DNA of 64,000 nt from Planctomycetaceae bacterium (lineage in GTDB: Bacteria; Planctomycetota; Planctomycetia; Pirellulales; Pirellulaceae), in contig JAIYDN010000069.1 of the NCBI GenBank assembly GCA_027487485.1, positions 1 to 64,000 of the forward strand. The letters are read 5' to 3'. Shown in pieces: positions 17,552 through 26,003 of this stretch. Under the pieces are notes generated by a model. It had not been told where the DNA came from. It made no database searches and saw nothing but the letters and a program-made list of their open reading frames with translations. A program made the position numbers and the translations under genes. Within the stretch, counting starts at the first letter, position 1; each line of letters starts with the position of its first letter.

Positions 17552-18997
17552 TTACTTGACTTCATGAAAAACCGGCAGATCATCGTCGCGGTCAAGGCTT
17601 TCTGCCTCCGCCAGCATACCCCATTGTTGCAGACGACGCAGCAGACGGGCGCGGGAAATGTTGAGGAGTTTTGCAGCTGCCGTCTTGTTCGATGGGGAAA
17701 CTTCTAGAGCACGCAAAATCATGGTGCGTTCGACATCTTCAAGAATCGAATCCAAGTCGACGCTCACAATGGGATTGGATTGCTCGGCATGCGAGACACA
17801 CGTACGTAAGTTAATTGGCAGATGTGCAACGTCAAGCTGAACACTGTCGCCCGAACTCTTTACCGCGTGCTGCATGGTCTGTGAAAATTCTTCGATATCG
17901 TCCGGCCAGGGGTACGCGTATAGCAAGTCGAAGAAGGCACTGGTTGTTTCGAGATTTTTGCGGCCTTGGTTTTCCGTGGACTCCAGCCAGCTTGCAACCA
18001 GAACTCGAAGATCGTCCAATCGATCCGTTAGTCTTGGCAGTTCAATCTGCAAGACACCGGCAATCGCAAAAATAGCGTCCCAGTCTTTGCTTCGGGCGAT
18101 TTCCGGCCCAGTCGAGTCCATGGATTTTGAGTCCGTGGATGTCGAGTCCGTAGATAGCGTCACAAAGTAACGGAGATGCGGCTGCTGCTGAACAAACGAA
18201 GCTAAAATCGAAAGGCAGTCAGACGGCAAGGCATTGAAGCCTTCGATCAATAAGGATTGCGTTCGATTGGATTTCTTTTGCGAGTCGGCGATCAGCTCGA
18301 ACATGCTGATAAGGATATCGCGATCCATCAACCGACATTCAATCCGAATCAAGCTTGGCACGTTATCCGGCGACTGATGATCGGAATGGCTGAATGCATG
18401 AATAGCTTCCACCAAAGAGCGTTGCCCCGCTCCTGTTGGCCCTGCAATCCAGACATTGCACGACGTCTGAGATGCCAGCTGCACTTGTTCCAAAACTTGT
18501 TTGACCCGAACTGACTTTCCTTGCAGAAACCACAATGCATTCCCATGCTTGTAGCGTGCTCGAGTGGATCGCAAAACATTCAGCACTTCCCCTAATGGAT
18601 CATCACAAAACCCAAAGGGATCCGACGTCGAACGCGCACCGATCAAGCAAAGTAGCGGTGAGTTCTCAGAATCCTCAAGCGGAACAAGACAGCGAACCGA
18701 CTCCGTATTCGGATCTGGCTTTAGTTCAAACGGGACCGTCTTGATCGAACGGCGCGACCAACCTCCAGGAGGAGAAAGCAGACTGGCAATTGCGGATTCG
18801 GATTTTTGGTCCGGCATCCCAAGAGCACTGCACTGGATCCCTAGCAACGAGTCGACCGGGCGATCGAGCAGTTTGCCGAGCGCCTCGTTCGCAAAAATAA
18901 TCGTGTTGTCCTCAGAAAGGACGTAGATTGGGTTGGAAGCCCCCCCAAGGAGCCGAGCGATCTGTCTTTTGGCTACTGACCGATTGCTATCGTCCAT
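17552..18997 (-). CDS. Degenerate NtrC-like regulator (PAS, AAA+-like, Fis HTH)
   Basis: 481 residues. A PAS-like N-terminus (IYVLSEDNTIIFANEALGKL, about 23-60) is followed by a domain shaped like the sigma-54 activator ATPase. The Walker A equivalent is GPTGAGQRS (186-194), with Gln192 where the essential Lys should be, and no GAFTGA loop is present. A short STDSTSTDSKSMDSTG insert lies in the domain. The C-terminus is a good Fis-type helix-turn-helix (EVSPSNKTAAAKLLNISRAR, about 434-453). It likely binds DNA but neither hydrolyses ATP nor activates sigma-54. It is the first gene of the operon with DUF1592 and DUF1552 and may control it. Confidence 0.8.
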   Translation of the reverse strand: MDDSNRSVAKRQIARLLGGASNPIYVLSEDNTIIFANEALGKLLDRPVDSLLGIQCSALGMPDQKSESAIASLLSPPGGWSRRSIKTVPFELKPDPNTESVRCLVPLEDSENSPLLCLIGARSTSDPFGFCDDPLGEVLNVLRSTRARYKHGNALWFLQGKSVRVKQVLEQVQLASQTSCNVWIAGPTGAGQRSLVEAIHAFSHSDHQSPDNVPSLIRIECRLMDRDILISMFELIADSQKKSNRTQSLLIEGFNALPSDCLSILASFVQQQPHLRYFVTLSTDSTSTDSKSMDSTGPEIARSKDWDAIFAIAGVLQIELPRLTDRLDDLRVLVASWLESTENQGRKNLETTSAFFDLLYAYPWPDDIEEFSQTMQHAVKSSGDSVQLDVAHLPINLRTCVSHAEQSNPIVSVDLDSILEDVERTMILRALEVSPSNKTAAAKLLNISRARLLRRLQQWGMLAEAESLDRDDDLPVFHEVK

Positions 18998-19115
18998 GGT
19001 TCATGGCAAGTGATTGCACTGCGTAAAAATGGTGCTGCGTAAATGTCACAGTTTAGGAATAGTACAAGGTTTTCAGATCCGATCGGTGCTTAATCCGCTC
19101 TGCTTCAGTATAGTC

Positions 19116-19161
19116 CGAAAAAACGAAAACACCGCGATCGTTGCGGAACAATCGCAGTGTT
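19116..19161 (-). terminator. Rho-independent terminator of the Tyr-rich protein gene
   Basis: On the minus strand an AACACTGCGATTG arm pairs with the CGATCGCGGTGTT arm across a short loop, followed by TTCGTTTTTTC. It lies about 75 bp after the stop codon at 19234. The stem is imperfect by one or two bases. Confidence 0.6.
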
Positions 19162-19233
19162 GCGGGCTTCGTTTTGTAGCATGCACGACCCGAGCGCGGG
19201 GCGTAGGCCGGTTCCGAGAAACCGTGTTTCGGC

Positions 19234-19563
19234 TTAGAATACGTCGGTCAAGAAGTGGTGGCCCCAATGGTATCGCTGCTGAGTTGGGTAGTAGTTGTAC
19301 CACTTGCGATTGTAGACAGGAATTTGCATTTCGGCTGGATAGCGATGGTAAAGACTGTCGCTACTCTTGTAGTACTCACTTCCGTAGAAATTCTGCGGAT
19401 AGTAAACGTACGGGTAGTGATTGAAACGCTGATAATCACGATTGCTAGCGGCTCCACCCCATGCTTGACCGTAGGCCTGTGGCTGTTGAGCTTGCGTTTC
19501 GTTTGTAGATGCTAGACCAGCAACCAATGCTAGCGCTGCGACCAAAAAGGCCTTGCGGACCAT
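19234..19563 (-). CDS. Small secreted Tyr-rich protein
   Basis: 109 residues. A clear signal peptide ends in an AQA-type site (about residues 1-25, LVAALALVAGLASTNETQAQ). The mature part of about 84 residues is very rich in Tyr, His, Asn and Gln (HYPYVYYPQNFYGSEYYKSS, YNRKWYNYYPTQQRYHWGHH), with no cysteine. A GGGGGG stretch lies 7-12 bp before the ATG and serves as the likely ribosome binding site. It has its own hairpin terminator. I do not recognise a characterised family; small surface or cell-wall proteins of this composition occur in Rhodopirellula-type genomes. Its function is unknown. Confidence 0.75.
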   Translation of the reverse strand: MVRKAFLVAALALVAGLASTNETQAQQPQAYGQAWGGAASNRDYQRFNHYPYVYYPQNFYGSEYYKSSDSLYHRYPAEMQIPVYNRKWYNYYPTQQRYHWGHHFLTDVF

Positions 19564-19718
19564 AGTGAACCCCCCGGTTTAACTCGTTATGTCTTCGCTT
19601 GTGCGATCACTATAATCATCGGCATTCCGAAAGATCGAATTGAGCTTTTTATCCATACAACCCGAATGCGTTCATTTGCGTTCATGTCCCCCCCGCAACC
19701 ACATCCAAGAGCTTTCCC

Positions 19719-21890
19719 ATGCCTGATCACAAAAACTTGGTCTTTGATTTGGACGTCGCAGCGCAAACCATTGCAAAGACGATTCAAATCTCGCTCCAGC
19801 AAGCTCAAGCCGCTATTCGTCTTTTGGACGATGGAAATACCATACCCTTTATCGCTCGCTACCGAAAAGAGGCCACCAACGGCTTGGATGAGATTGCCCT
19901 TCGAGCGATTGAGGACGCCCTTGAAAAGGCGCGAGAACTTTTTTCGCGACGCAACACGATCCTAAAATCGATCGAAGAACAAGGATTGCTCACGGACTCC
20001 TTGCGGGCCCAAATCCATGCTTGCCAAGACATGCAATCGCTGGAGGCAATCTATCTACCCTACAAGCCGAAACGCCGAACGCGAGCCACCATTGCCCGCG
20101 AGCGTGGTTTGCAACCGTTAGCCGACATCCTGATCCGGCAGGTCCGGCTTGGCAAAGCGAAACCCGAAGTTCTACGACCTTACGTTGGCAAAAATCCCGA
20201 GGTACCGGACGAGGCGACTGCGTTGCAAGGTGCATTGGATATCGTTGCGGAACAATGGTCCGACGACCGTGAAACACGTGATTGGCTTCGGGAGCAAGCC
20301 ATGCAGTTTGGAAAAATTACTTCCGGCATCAAACGGGGCAAGAAAGAGGAGGCAGAGAAATTTGAGCTGTATGCGGACCATCGCGAGCCGGTCTCTCGAA
20401 TCCCATCGCATCGTTTTCTGGCCATGCAACGCGGGGAAGCCGAAGGAATTTTGAAGGTAAACCTGGAGCTAGAAATAGATCAAGTGCTGCCCAGGGTAAC
20501 CAACCACCTAGTGCACAATCCCCAATTCGAATTCTATCGAGATCTAGTCGCCACCGTGCAAGATTGCTTGGACCGGCTGCTTCTGCCGGCGATTGAATCA
20601 TCGATCATGCAATCGCTGAAGGAGAAAGCGGATGCCGAAGCGATTGTGGTCTTCGGAAAAAACTTGCACGATCTACTCATGTCCCCGCCGGCTGGCCCCA
20701 AGGTAACACTGGGGATCGACCCAGGATTTCGTACGGGCTGTAAACTAGCCGTGGTGGATGGAACCGGGAAATTTCTAGCCAACGCCACCATCTTTCCGAC
20801 TCCTCCGACAAGCGATACCAAGAATGCAACGAAAACCGTTCTCGAGCTGATTGCGAAATACGACATTCAGCTCATCGCGATTGGTAACGGTACTGCATCT
20901 CGCGAAACCGATGCTTTCGTCTCAGAACTGATTCGATCCTATTCACTGCCGATTACCAAAGCGATCGTAAGCGAATCGGGGGCTTCGATCTATTCGGCAA
21001 GCGAGCTCGCTGCGCGCGAGTATCCCGACCTGGACGTGACTGTCCGCGGTGCGATCAGCATTGCACACCGGCTTCAAGACCCGCTCGCGGAACTGGTGAA
21101 GACCGATCCTAAGTCGATCGGAGTTGGCCAATATCAGCATGATGTAAATCAGTCGCAGCTAAAGAAGTGCTTGGAACGCGAGGTGGAATCGTGTGTCAAC
21201 AGTGTGGGAGTCGATTTGAACATGGCGAGTGCTTCGTTGCTTTCCTATGTTTCTGGCATTGGCCCAAAGCTTGCGGAGAGCATTGTCAGCTATCGAGACT
21301 CGAACGGAAGATTTCGAAATCGTCAACAATTGTTGAAGGTTCCGAAACTTGGGGGGAAGGCGTTCGAACAAGCGGCTGGCTTTCTTCGCATACGCGGGGG
21401 TGACCAGCCTTTGGACAATTCCGCTGTGCACCCCGAGAGCTATCCCATCGTGGAAAAAATGGCTAAGACGCTTAAGGTGGAGACGTTGAGTCTGGTAGGC
21501 AATCCCAGTTTGTCTCAGAAGATCAAGCCTGAAGAGTATGTTCAAGGGGGTGTCGGTTTGCCCACCGTGATCGATATTGTCCAAGAGTTAGGTAAGCCGG
21601 GCCGGGACCCACGCAGCGAGTTTCGGGCTGTTCGCTTTTCTGAAGAAGCGAAGACCATCCAGGATTTAAAACCAGGCATGATTCTGGAAGGGCAGATCAC
21701 CAACGTGACCCATTTTGGAGCCTTCGTCGACATTGGCGTTCATCAAGACGCGCTGATTCATATCTCTCAGTTATCCACCAGCTACATCAAAGACCCAAGC
21801 GAAGTAGTCTCCGTAGGAGATGTTGTTCGCGTCAAAGTGCTCGAAGTGGAAGTCGCTCGAAAGCGTATTTCGGTGACCAAGAATTTGTAG
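19719..21890 (+). CDS. tex: Tex family RNA-binding transcription accessory protein
   Basis: 723 residues, slightly shorter than E. coli YhgF or Pseudomonas Tex. Order of domains: helical N-terminal region (IPFIARYRKEATNGLDEIAL near residue 45), YqgF-type RNase H fold (VTLGIDPGFRTGCKLAVVDG, about 328-347), helix-hairpin-helix motifs (YVSGIGPKLAESIVSYRDSN), and a C-terminal S1 domain (GQITNVTHFGAFVDIGVHQD). Tex binds nucleic acid and affects transcription in many bacteria. The gene is monocistronic as far as can be seen; a hairpin with a T-tract lies 190 bp beyond the stop. Confidence 0.95.
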   Translation: MPDHKNLVFDLDVAAQTIAKTIQISLQQAQAAIRLLDDGNTIPFIARYRKEATNGLDEIALRAIEDALEKARELFSRRNTILKSIEEQGLLTDSLRAQIHACQDMQSLEAIYLPYKPKRRTRATIARERGLQPLADILIRQVRLGKAKPEVLRPYVGKNPEVPDEATALQGALDIVAEQWSDDRETRDWLREQAMQFGKITSGIKRGKKEEAEKFELYADHREPVSRIPSHRFLAMQRGEAEGILKVNLELEIDQVLPRVTNHLVHNPQFEFYRDLVATVQDCLDRLLLPAIESSIMQSLKEKADAEAIVVFGKNLHDLLMSPPAGPKVTLGIDPGFRTGCKLAVVDGTGKFLANATIFPTPPTSDTKNATKTVLELIAKYDIQLIAIGNGTASRETDAFVSELIRSYSLPITKAIVSESGASIYSASELAAREYPDLDVTVRGAISIAHRLQDPLAELVKTDPKSIGVGQYQHDVNQSQLKKCLEREVESCVNSVGVDLNMASASLLSYVSGIGPKLAESIVSYRDSNGRFRNRQQLLKVPKLGGKAFEQAAGFLRIRGGDQPLDNSAVHPESYPIVEKMAKTLKVETLSLVGNPSLSQKIKPEEYVQGGVGLPTVIDIVQELGKPGRDPRSEFRAVRFSEEAKTIQDLKPGMILEGQITNVTHFGAFVDIGVHQDALIHISQLSTSYIKDPSEVVSVGDVVRVKVLEVEVARKRISVTKNL

Positions 21891-21899
21891 TTTATTATG

Positions 21900-22072
21900 A
21901 TGTGTTGCAGGCCGTAACAGCTACCGGTTTCAGTGGTTCCATCGAAAGCGACGATGATCTTTTCGACGTTGCCCGCTTTGTCATACTTTGTCGAGGTTGT
22001 TTTGCCGAAAGGGTCGAGCTTCTAGATTACACGATTCTCCGCATCAAAACGCTCTTCCGTAACTGCAATATT
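21900..22072 (-). pseudogene. Relic of an RHS/YD-repeat protein gene
   Basis: Read on the minus strand, about 50 codons give VTEERFDAENRVI, then a TAG stop (22022-22024), then KLDPFGKTTSTKYDKAGNVE and KIIVAFDGTTET. The T-x-Y-D-x-x-G-N pattern is the hallmark of YD/RHS repeats. There is no start, both ends run into unrelated sequence, and one nonsense codon interrupts it. It is a decayed internal fragment of what is normally a gene of several kilobases. Confidence 0.65.
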
Positions 22073-22082
22073 GAGCAAATAG

Positions 22083-22142
22083 AAGGTGTCAGAAGTCGCT
22101 TTTAACCCAAGTTCTCAGTAATCGATTCCTGACACCTTTTTT
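22083..22142 (+). terminator. Long-loop hairpin with T-tract downstream of tex
   Basis: AAGGTGTCAG (22083-22092) pairs exactly with CTGACACCTT (22129-22138), followed by TTTT. The loop is 36 nt, long for an intrinsic terminator, and tex ended 190 bp earlier. It may equally be another dispersed intergenic palindrome. Confidence 0.4.
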
Positions 22143-22740
22143 CTGGCCGCACCGGAAAATCGCACACAAAGACACGAAGACACAAAGGAAGATTGGTCGA
22201 TTTGGCAATATAAACTTGCCGTTGTTGAATCGATTTTCTTTTCAGCTTCATTGCCAATTGAACTTCGTGCCTTTGTGCCTTTGTGTGAGACACTTTTGAT
22301 CGGGGGGACGAACGGGGGTGACAAAAGGGATCAAGCGCATAGCCAATTGATTTTCTACACGCACCGGATAATCACACACAAAGACACGAAGACACAAAGG
22401 AAGAATGGTCGATTGGGGAATACAAACTTGCCGTTGTTGAATCGATTTTCTTTTCAGCTTCATTGCCAATTGATCTTCGTGCCTTTGTGCCTTCGTGTGA
22501 GACACTTTTGCTGGGGGGGACAAAAGGGATCGAGCGCATAGCCAATTGATTTCCTACACGCACCGGAAAATCGCACACAAAGACACGAAGACACAAAGGA
22601 AGATCGGTCGATTTGGCAATATAAACTTGCCGTTATTGAATCGATTCTCTTTTCAGCTTCATTGCCAGTTGAACTTCGTGCCTTTGTGCCTTCGTGCGAG
22701 ACACTTTTGATCTGGGGGACGAACGGGTGTGCACGAACAG
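22141..22740. repeat. Three tandem copies of a roughly 200-bp palindromic repeat
   Basis: Units begin at the ACCGG near 22151, 22363 and 22562, giving periods of 212 and about 199 bp. Each has a left arm CACACAAAGACACGAAGACA and a right arm CTTCGTGCCTTTGTGCCTTT that are inverted relative to one another, with a conserved ACTTGCCGTT(G/A)TTGAATCGAT core between. Units are joined by a GATCAAGCGCATAGCCAATT-type spacer. The small frames they contain (SHTKAQRHE-type) are repeat translations, not genes. Confidence 0.85.
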
Positions 22741-22800
22741 CCCGAACAAATCCTGTGTCCCTTATAGGTCAGAACTTGTAGCTTCCATTGCGTTTTCTAG

Positions 22801-24636
22801 CTACGCTGCCTTGACTTGATACTTTGGTACGTTGAGTCCAAATAGCCCAAAGATTTCTTTTTGATTGAGTCCAAGATTCTGAGGGGTTCCGGTTTCCGCA
22901 AAGAGCGTGTTGAATAGGTCCCGCTTTTGTTCTAACACATCATGAATCCGTTGCTCGATCGTCTCCAGTGACATCATACGAGTTACAGTCACGGGTTGCT
23001 TGACCCCAAGTCGATGAGCACGATTGATCGCCTGATCTTCGACGGCTGGATTCCACCATCGATCAAACAGGAAAACATAATGGCAGAATTGCAGATTCAG
23101 TCCGACAGCCCCCGCGCCATAGCTCATCAAGATCACTTTGTTTTTAGGATTGTTTTTGAACTGATCGATCACGCCATCGCGTTTGTTCGAAGGTATCCGA
23201 CCATGGTATTGCAACGGATGGTACTTCGCTAACCTTTCGTTCAAAACTTCGAGCGTCTCTACCCATTGACTAAAGATAATAGCTTTCTGACCGCTGGCGG
23301 CCACTTCTTCTAGGTCCGCCTCGAGACGTTCCAGCTTGGCGCTAGCCCCCGTGACGGGATCAAAGTTGCAGATTTGTTTCAATCGCAGAACAAGTTCAAA
23401 CACATGGTGGATGGTCACCGATTCAGCCATCTCGGAAAGCTGAATGATGCCATCCTCTTCGGCGCTCTTGTAGCTTGCTCGTTGGTCGCTCGTCAGTTCC
23501 AATTCGGCCGGGCGAAAGAGCTTGGGCGGCATATCGGTTAGAACTTTATCTTTGGTTCTGCGAAGGATGTAGTCTCGCGTGGCTTTGCCAAGTGACTTCA
23601 AATGCATATCGTCCCTGAGATACCCAGGCGATAGAAATTCGAAAATGCTAACGAGATCCTCGACCGAATTCTCAATCGGTGTACCCGTCAACGCCCAAGA
23701 ACGCGTACGCGGGATCGAGCGAATGATTTCGCTGGTAGAGCTGTTGCGATTTTTAATGCGCTGTGCTTCGTCCAAAACAACCAGATCGAAATGAAGCCCT
23801 TGTTCGTGCAAGATCTCGTGATCGCGCATCATCAATTCGTAGTTCGCAATTTTGACGGGAGCTTGGGGGTTGGTCCAAATCCAATTGCGTTTGGCCGAGT
23901 CCCCTTCGATGATGGCAAGTGGGATCTCGGGGGCCCATTGCCTAAATTCTCGCATCCAGTTGGTCACTAAGGGCTTGGGGCATACCAGCAAGACATTCTG
24001 CAGTTCGCCCGAAAGCAGCAACATGCGAATCGAAGTGATAGCTTGCATGGTTTTTCCCAGACCCATCTCGTCTGCAAGAATTGCAGCCGATCTTGGAAAT
24101 AGGAAGGCGATCCCTTCCATCTGGTAGGGAAAGGGCTGAAACGGAAACGTTAGTTTTGCCGACTGAACAAGCGTTTCAAGGGGGGGCTGCAAGACGTAGT
24201 ACAGTCTATCCTCCAATCGAACCAAATCGCCAGGTGGACGAATGCGCGTGATGCGTGGCTTGGCAACTTGATCTTCGTCGGAGCCCTCGTCTGACGACGT
24301 TACCGTGAGCAGATCTTTCGATGGTGGCTTGGAAGTCGAGGGTGGAACCGACTCTTTGGCAGATGCCGGCGGAGTCCACTGCGGCGATTCGGGAAAAGTG
24401 AAGCCGATGGTTTTCGGTAGAGTTTGACTCAGCTGGATCGGAAGAACGCGAGGGGCTTGCCACAAAGAGTCTAGTTTGTACTGACTAAGATCCGGATTAA
24501 TTTGGACGTTCGCTTGTGTGCCATCTTCGTCTTCGAAGGAAAACGTGGATTCAGCAAAATCAACTTTCCAAGGCTCGCAAGACCAACTGGTATGAATAAC
24601 CGGACGCTGAATATCGTGCGATGACGGATCGTACAT
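22801..24636 (-). CDS. SNF2-family DEAD/DEAH-type helicase
   Basis: 611 residues. The SNF2 ATPase core starts near residue 165: PYQMEGIAFLFPRSAAILAD then EMGLGKTMQAI (Walker A), VVLDEAQRIKN (motif II as DEAQ instead of DEAH), SWALTGTPIENSVEDL (motif III), and in the C-terminal lobe IFSQWVETLEVL and DQAINRAHRLGVKQPVTVTR (motif VI). The first 160 residues are unassigned. SNF2 proteins use ATP to translocate on double-stranded DNA and displace bound protein. It starts 5 bp after the stop of a Cys-rich gene, so the two form an operon. No nuclease or methylase is adjacent. Confidence 0.92.
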   Translation of the reverse strand: MYDPSSHDIQRPVIHTSWSCEPWKVDFAESTFSFEDEDGTQANVQINPDLSQYKLDSLWQAPRVLPIQLSQTLPKTIGFTFPESPQWTPPASAKESVPPSTSKPPSKDLLTVTSSDEGSDEDQVAKPRITRIRPPGDLVRLEDRLYYVLQPPLETLVQSAKLTFPFQPFPYQMEGIAFLFPRSAAILADEMGLGKTMQAITSIRMLLLSGELQNVLLVCPKPLVTNWMREFRQWAPEIPLAIIEGDSAKRNWIWTNPQAPVKIANYELMMRDHEILHEQGLHFDLVVLDEAQRIKNRNSSTSEIIRSIPRTRSWALTGTPIENSVEDLVSIFEFLSPGYLRDDMHLKSLGKATRDYILRRTKDKVLTDMPPKLFRPAELELTSDQRASYKSAEEDGIIQLSEMAESVTIHHVFELVLRLKQICNFDPVTGASAKLERLEADLEEVAASGQKAIIFSQWVETLEVLNERLAKYHPLQYHGRIPSNKRDGVIDQFKNNPKNKVILMSYGAGAVGLNLQFCHYVFLFDRWWNPAVEDQAINRAHRLGVKQPVTVTRMMSLETIEQRIHDVLEQKRDLFNTLFAETGTPQNLGLNQKEIFGLFGLNVPKYQVKAA

Positions 24637-24641
24637 GGGCT

Positions 24642-25379
24642 TTAAGCAGCTTTGGTTGCAGGATGGGCTTCTTGGAGAGCTTCTTCAATTCGTCCGAAAG
24701 GTTCCAGCAGATCCAAGGGAGGTTTCCCTTGCGCAAAGAGGCTGCTGAAGAAGCCACAGTCCGACTCGTATTCTGGAAGCACTGCCATGGGATGGCCTAG
24801 CGCCTTGAACCTGCGATACTCGGTGCGGCCACTTGCGGGTCGGTTCATGCCGCTATCACCTGCTTGCAACGTATCAATGAATCCGATCGGAACAGAGTGC
24901 ATGTGCCGCAGAGTCAGCACCGCTAGTGAATCCGCGAGCAGTGCGTCAGGAATTGTCTTGGCCTTCGTGACGAGTGCTCGGGCAATTTGCTCGCCGCACA
25001 CAAACTCGTTCAGCGTGTTTCCGTAAAGAATCTGTTGAGCTCTAGTTGGCAAGATTGGCAACGTGCAGTGAAACTCCAGCGGCCGAGCAAGTTCGTTCAC
25101 GATCAAGTAGCCTCCGAAGAAGCCATGCAATTCGTGGTGTCGGACGGTTAGGAAACCGATGTTTTTCGTCACTTTACGAGTGCTTTCTTGCATACCGATT
25201 TGGAACTGTGGGGGCGAATCGAGACATTCCATCCCTAGACGGTGAGGCACATGGTGCCAGTCCTGGTGGCAAAATAGCTTCGACGAAACGGAGCCTGAAT
25301 GATCAGTGTCACCGATGCAGGTCCGATATTTGGGGCAATAGCTGCAATCGGCATATTCGGCAAAGTTTACAATTGCCAA
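24642..25379 (-). CDS. Conserved-looking Cys-rich protein coupled to the SNF2 helicase
   Basis: 245 residues from a TTG start at 25379. No ribosome binding site is evident and the true start could differ, but the N-terminal cysteine motif argues that this region is translated. That motif, CSYCPKYRTC (residues 12-21), with a further Cys at SKLFCHQDW, could hold zinc or an iron-sulfur centre. The rest has no recognised domain; it is rich in His and aromatic residues in the middle (RHHELHGFFGGYLIVNELAR). It lies immediately upstream of the SNF2 helicase gene with a 5-bp gap, which suggests joint function. I do not recognise the family. Confidence 0.7.
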   Translation of the reverse strand: MAIVNFAEYADCSYCPKYRTCIGDTDHSGSVSSKLFCHQDWHHVPHRLGMECLDSPPQFQIGMQESTRKVTKNIGFLTVRHHELHGFFGGYLIVNELARPLEFHCTLPILPTRAQQILYGNTLNEFVCGEQIARALVTKAKTIPDALLADSLAVLTLRHMHSVPIGFIDTLQAGDSGMNRPASGRTEYRRFKALGHPMAVLPEYESDCGFFSSLFAQGKPPLDLLEPFGRIEEALQEAHPATKAA

Positions 25380-25498
25380 ATCAAATGCTCGACGAGACCC
25401 CTTGTGGACGACTATAATGAGGGCGACCTGACTTGAGGAATTCTGAGATGAATCTGCAGTTTTAATCGCACCTTATCGGAACAGATTGCGCAAATACT

Positions 25499-25963
25499 AT
25501 GGCACACGACCCAGCTCAATTCTCACCCACCTTTAGCATCGACGTTTCCGCTGAAGCAACTTCCAATACTCCACCTCGCGCTGCGGATGTTGGCGCGGCG
25601 TTGATCAATGTCTCCCGGCAGTTGTTGGAGGCCCAGCAGCGCCAGAATCAGCTACTCGACCAGCTTCTGCAAGTGAACAAGCAAGTTTTGCAAGCGAACA
25701 ACCAAGCCAATGCACAACGCCAAAGCGAATTGACTCAGTGGCGCAATGCTCATCCGCATTTGGTACGGTCGTGTAAGCAAGCATTAGAAACGCTGTCAGT
25801 AGTCCAAACAGAATTTCTCCAAAATCTAGCCAATGAAGTGGAGGATTCGAAAGAGGCACTGTCAGAGAGCGATTACGTATTCTCCGAGTTTCTTGACCGT
25901 TACGGCCCAAGAATGGCACATTTGAACGGTGTCTTGCAAGTGCTCACTCACCTAGGTGGCTAA
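25499..25963 (+). CDS. Small coiled-coil hypothetical protein
   Basis: 154 residues, ATG start, no signal peptide or membrane segment. A Gln/Leu-rich heptad stretch (about 40-75, LLEAQQRQNQLLDQLLQVNK) predicts a coiled coil. The C-terminal half is helical and acidic (VEDSKEALSESDYVFSEFLD), ending in a GPRMAHLNGVLQVL helix. It is transcribed away from the SNF2 pair with a 119-bp divergent gap. No family was recognised. Confidence 0.65.
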   Translation: MAHDPAQFSPTFSIDVSAEATSNTPPRAADVGAALINVSRQLLEAQQRQNQLLDQLLQVNKQVLQANNQANAQRQSELTQWRNAHPHLVRSCKQALETLSVVQTEFLQNLANEVEDSKEALSESDYVFSEFLDRYGPRMAHLNGVLQVLTHLGG

Positions 25964-26003
25964 TGCGACGCAGACTCGTCGGCGACGCAAACTCTTCGAA
26001 CCA

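Noticed and set aside
19014..19424. A 136-residue plus-strand frame near the Tyr-rich gene
   Set aside because: It is antisense to the secreted protein and crosses that gene's terminator.
22102..22596. Small minus-strand frames with SHTKAQRHE-type protein sequence
   Set aside because: They are translations of the tandem palindromic repeat arms, present once per unit and without ribosome binding sites.
22141..22740. CRISPR array
   Set aside because: Only three units, about 200 bp each, internally palindromic and nearly identical throughout; no short repeats with unique spacers and no cas genes.
22801..25379. A full phage-defence island around the SNF2 helicase
   Set aside because: No methylase, nuclease, integrase or tRNA is near; neighbours are tex, pyrG and small hypotheticals.
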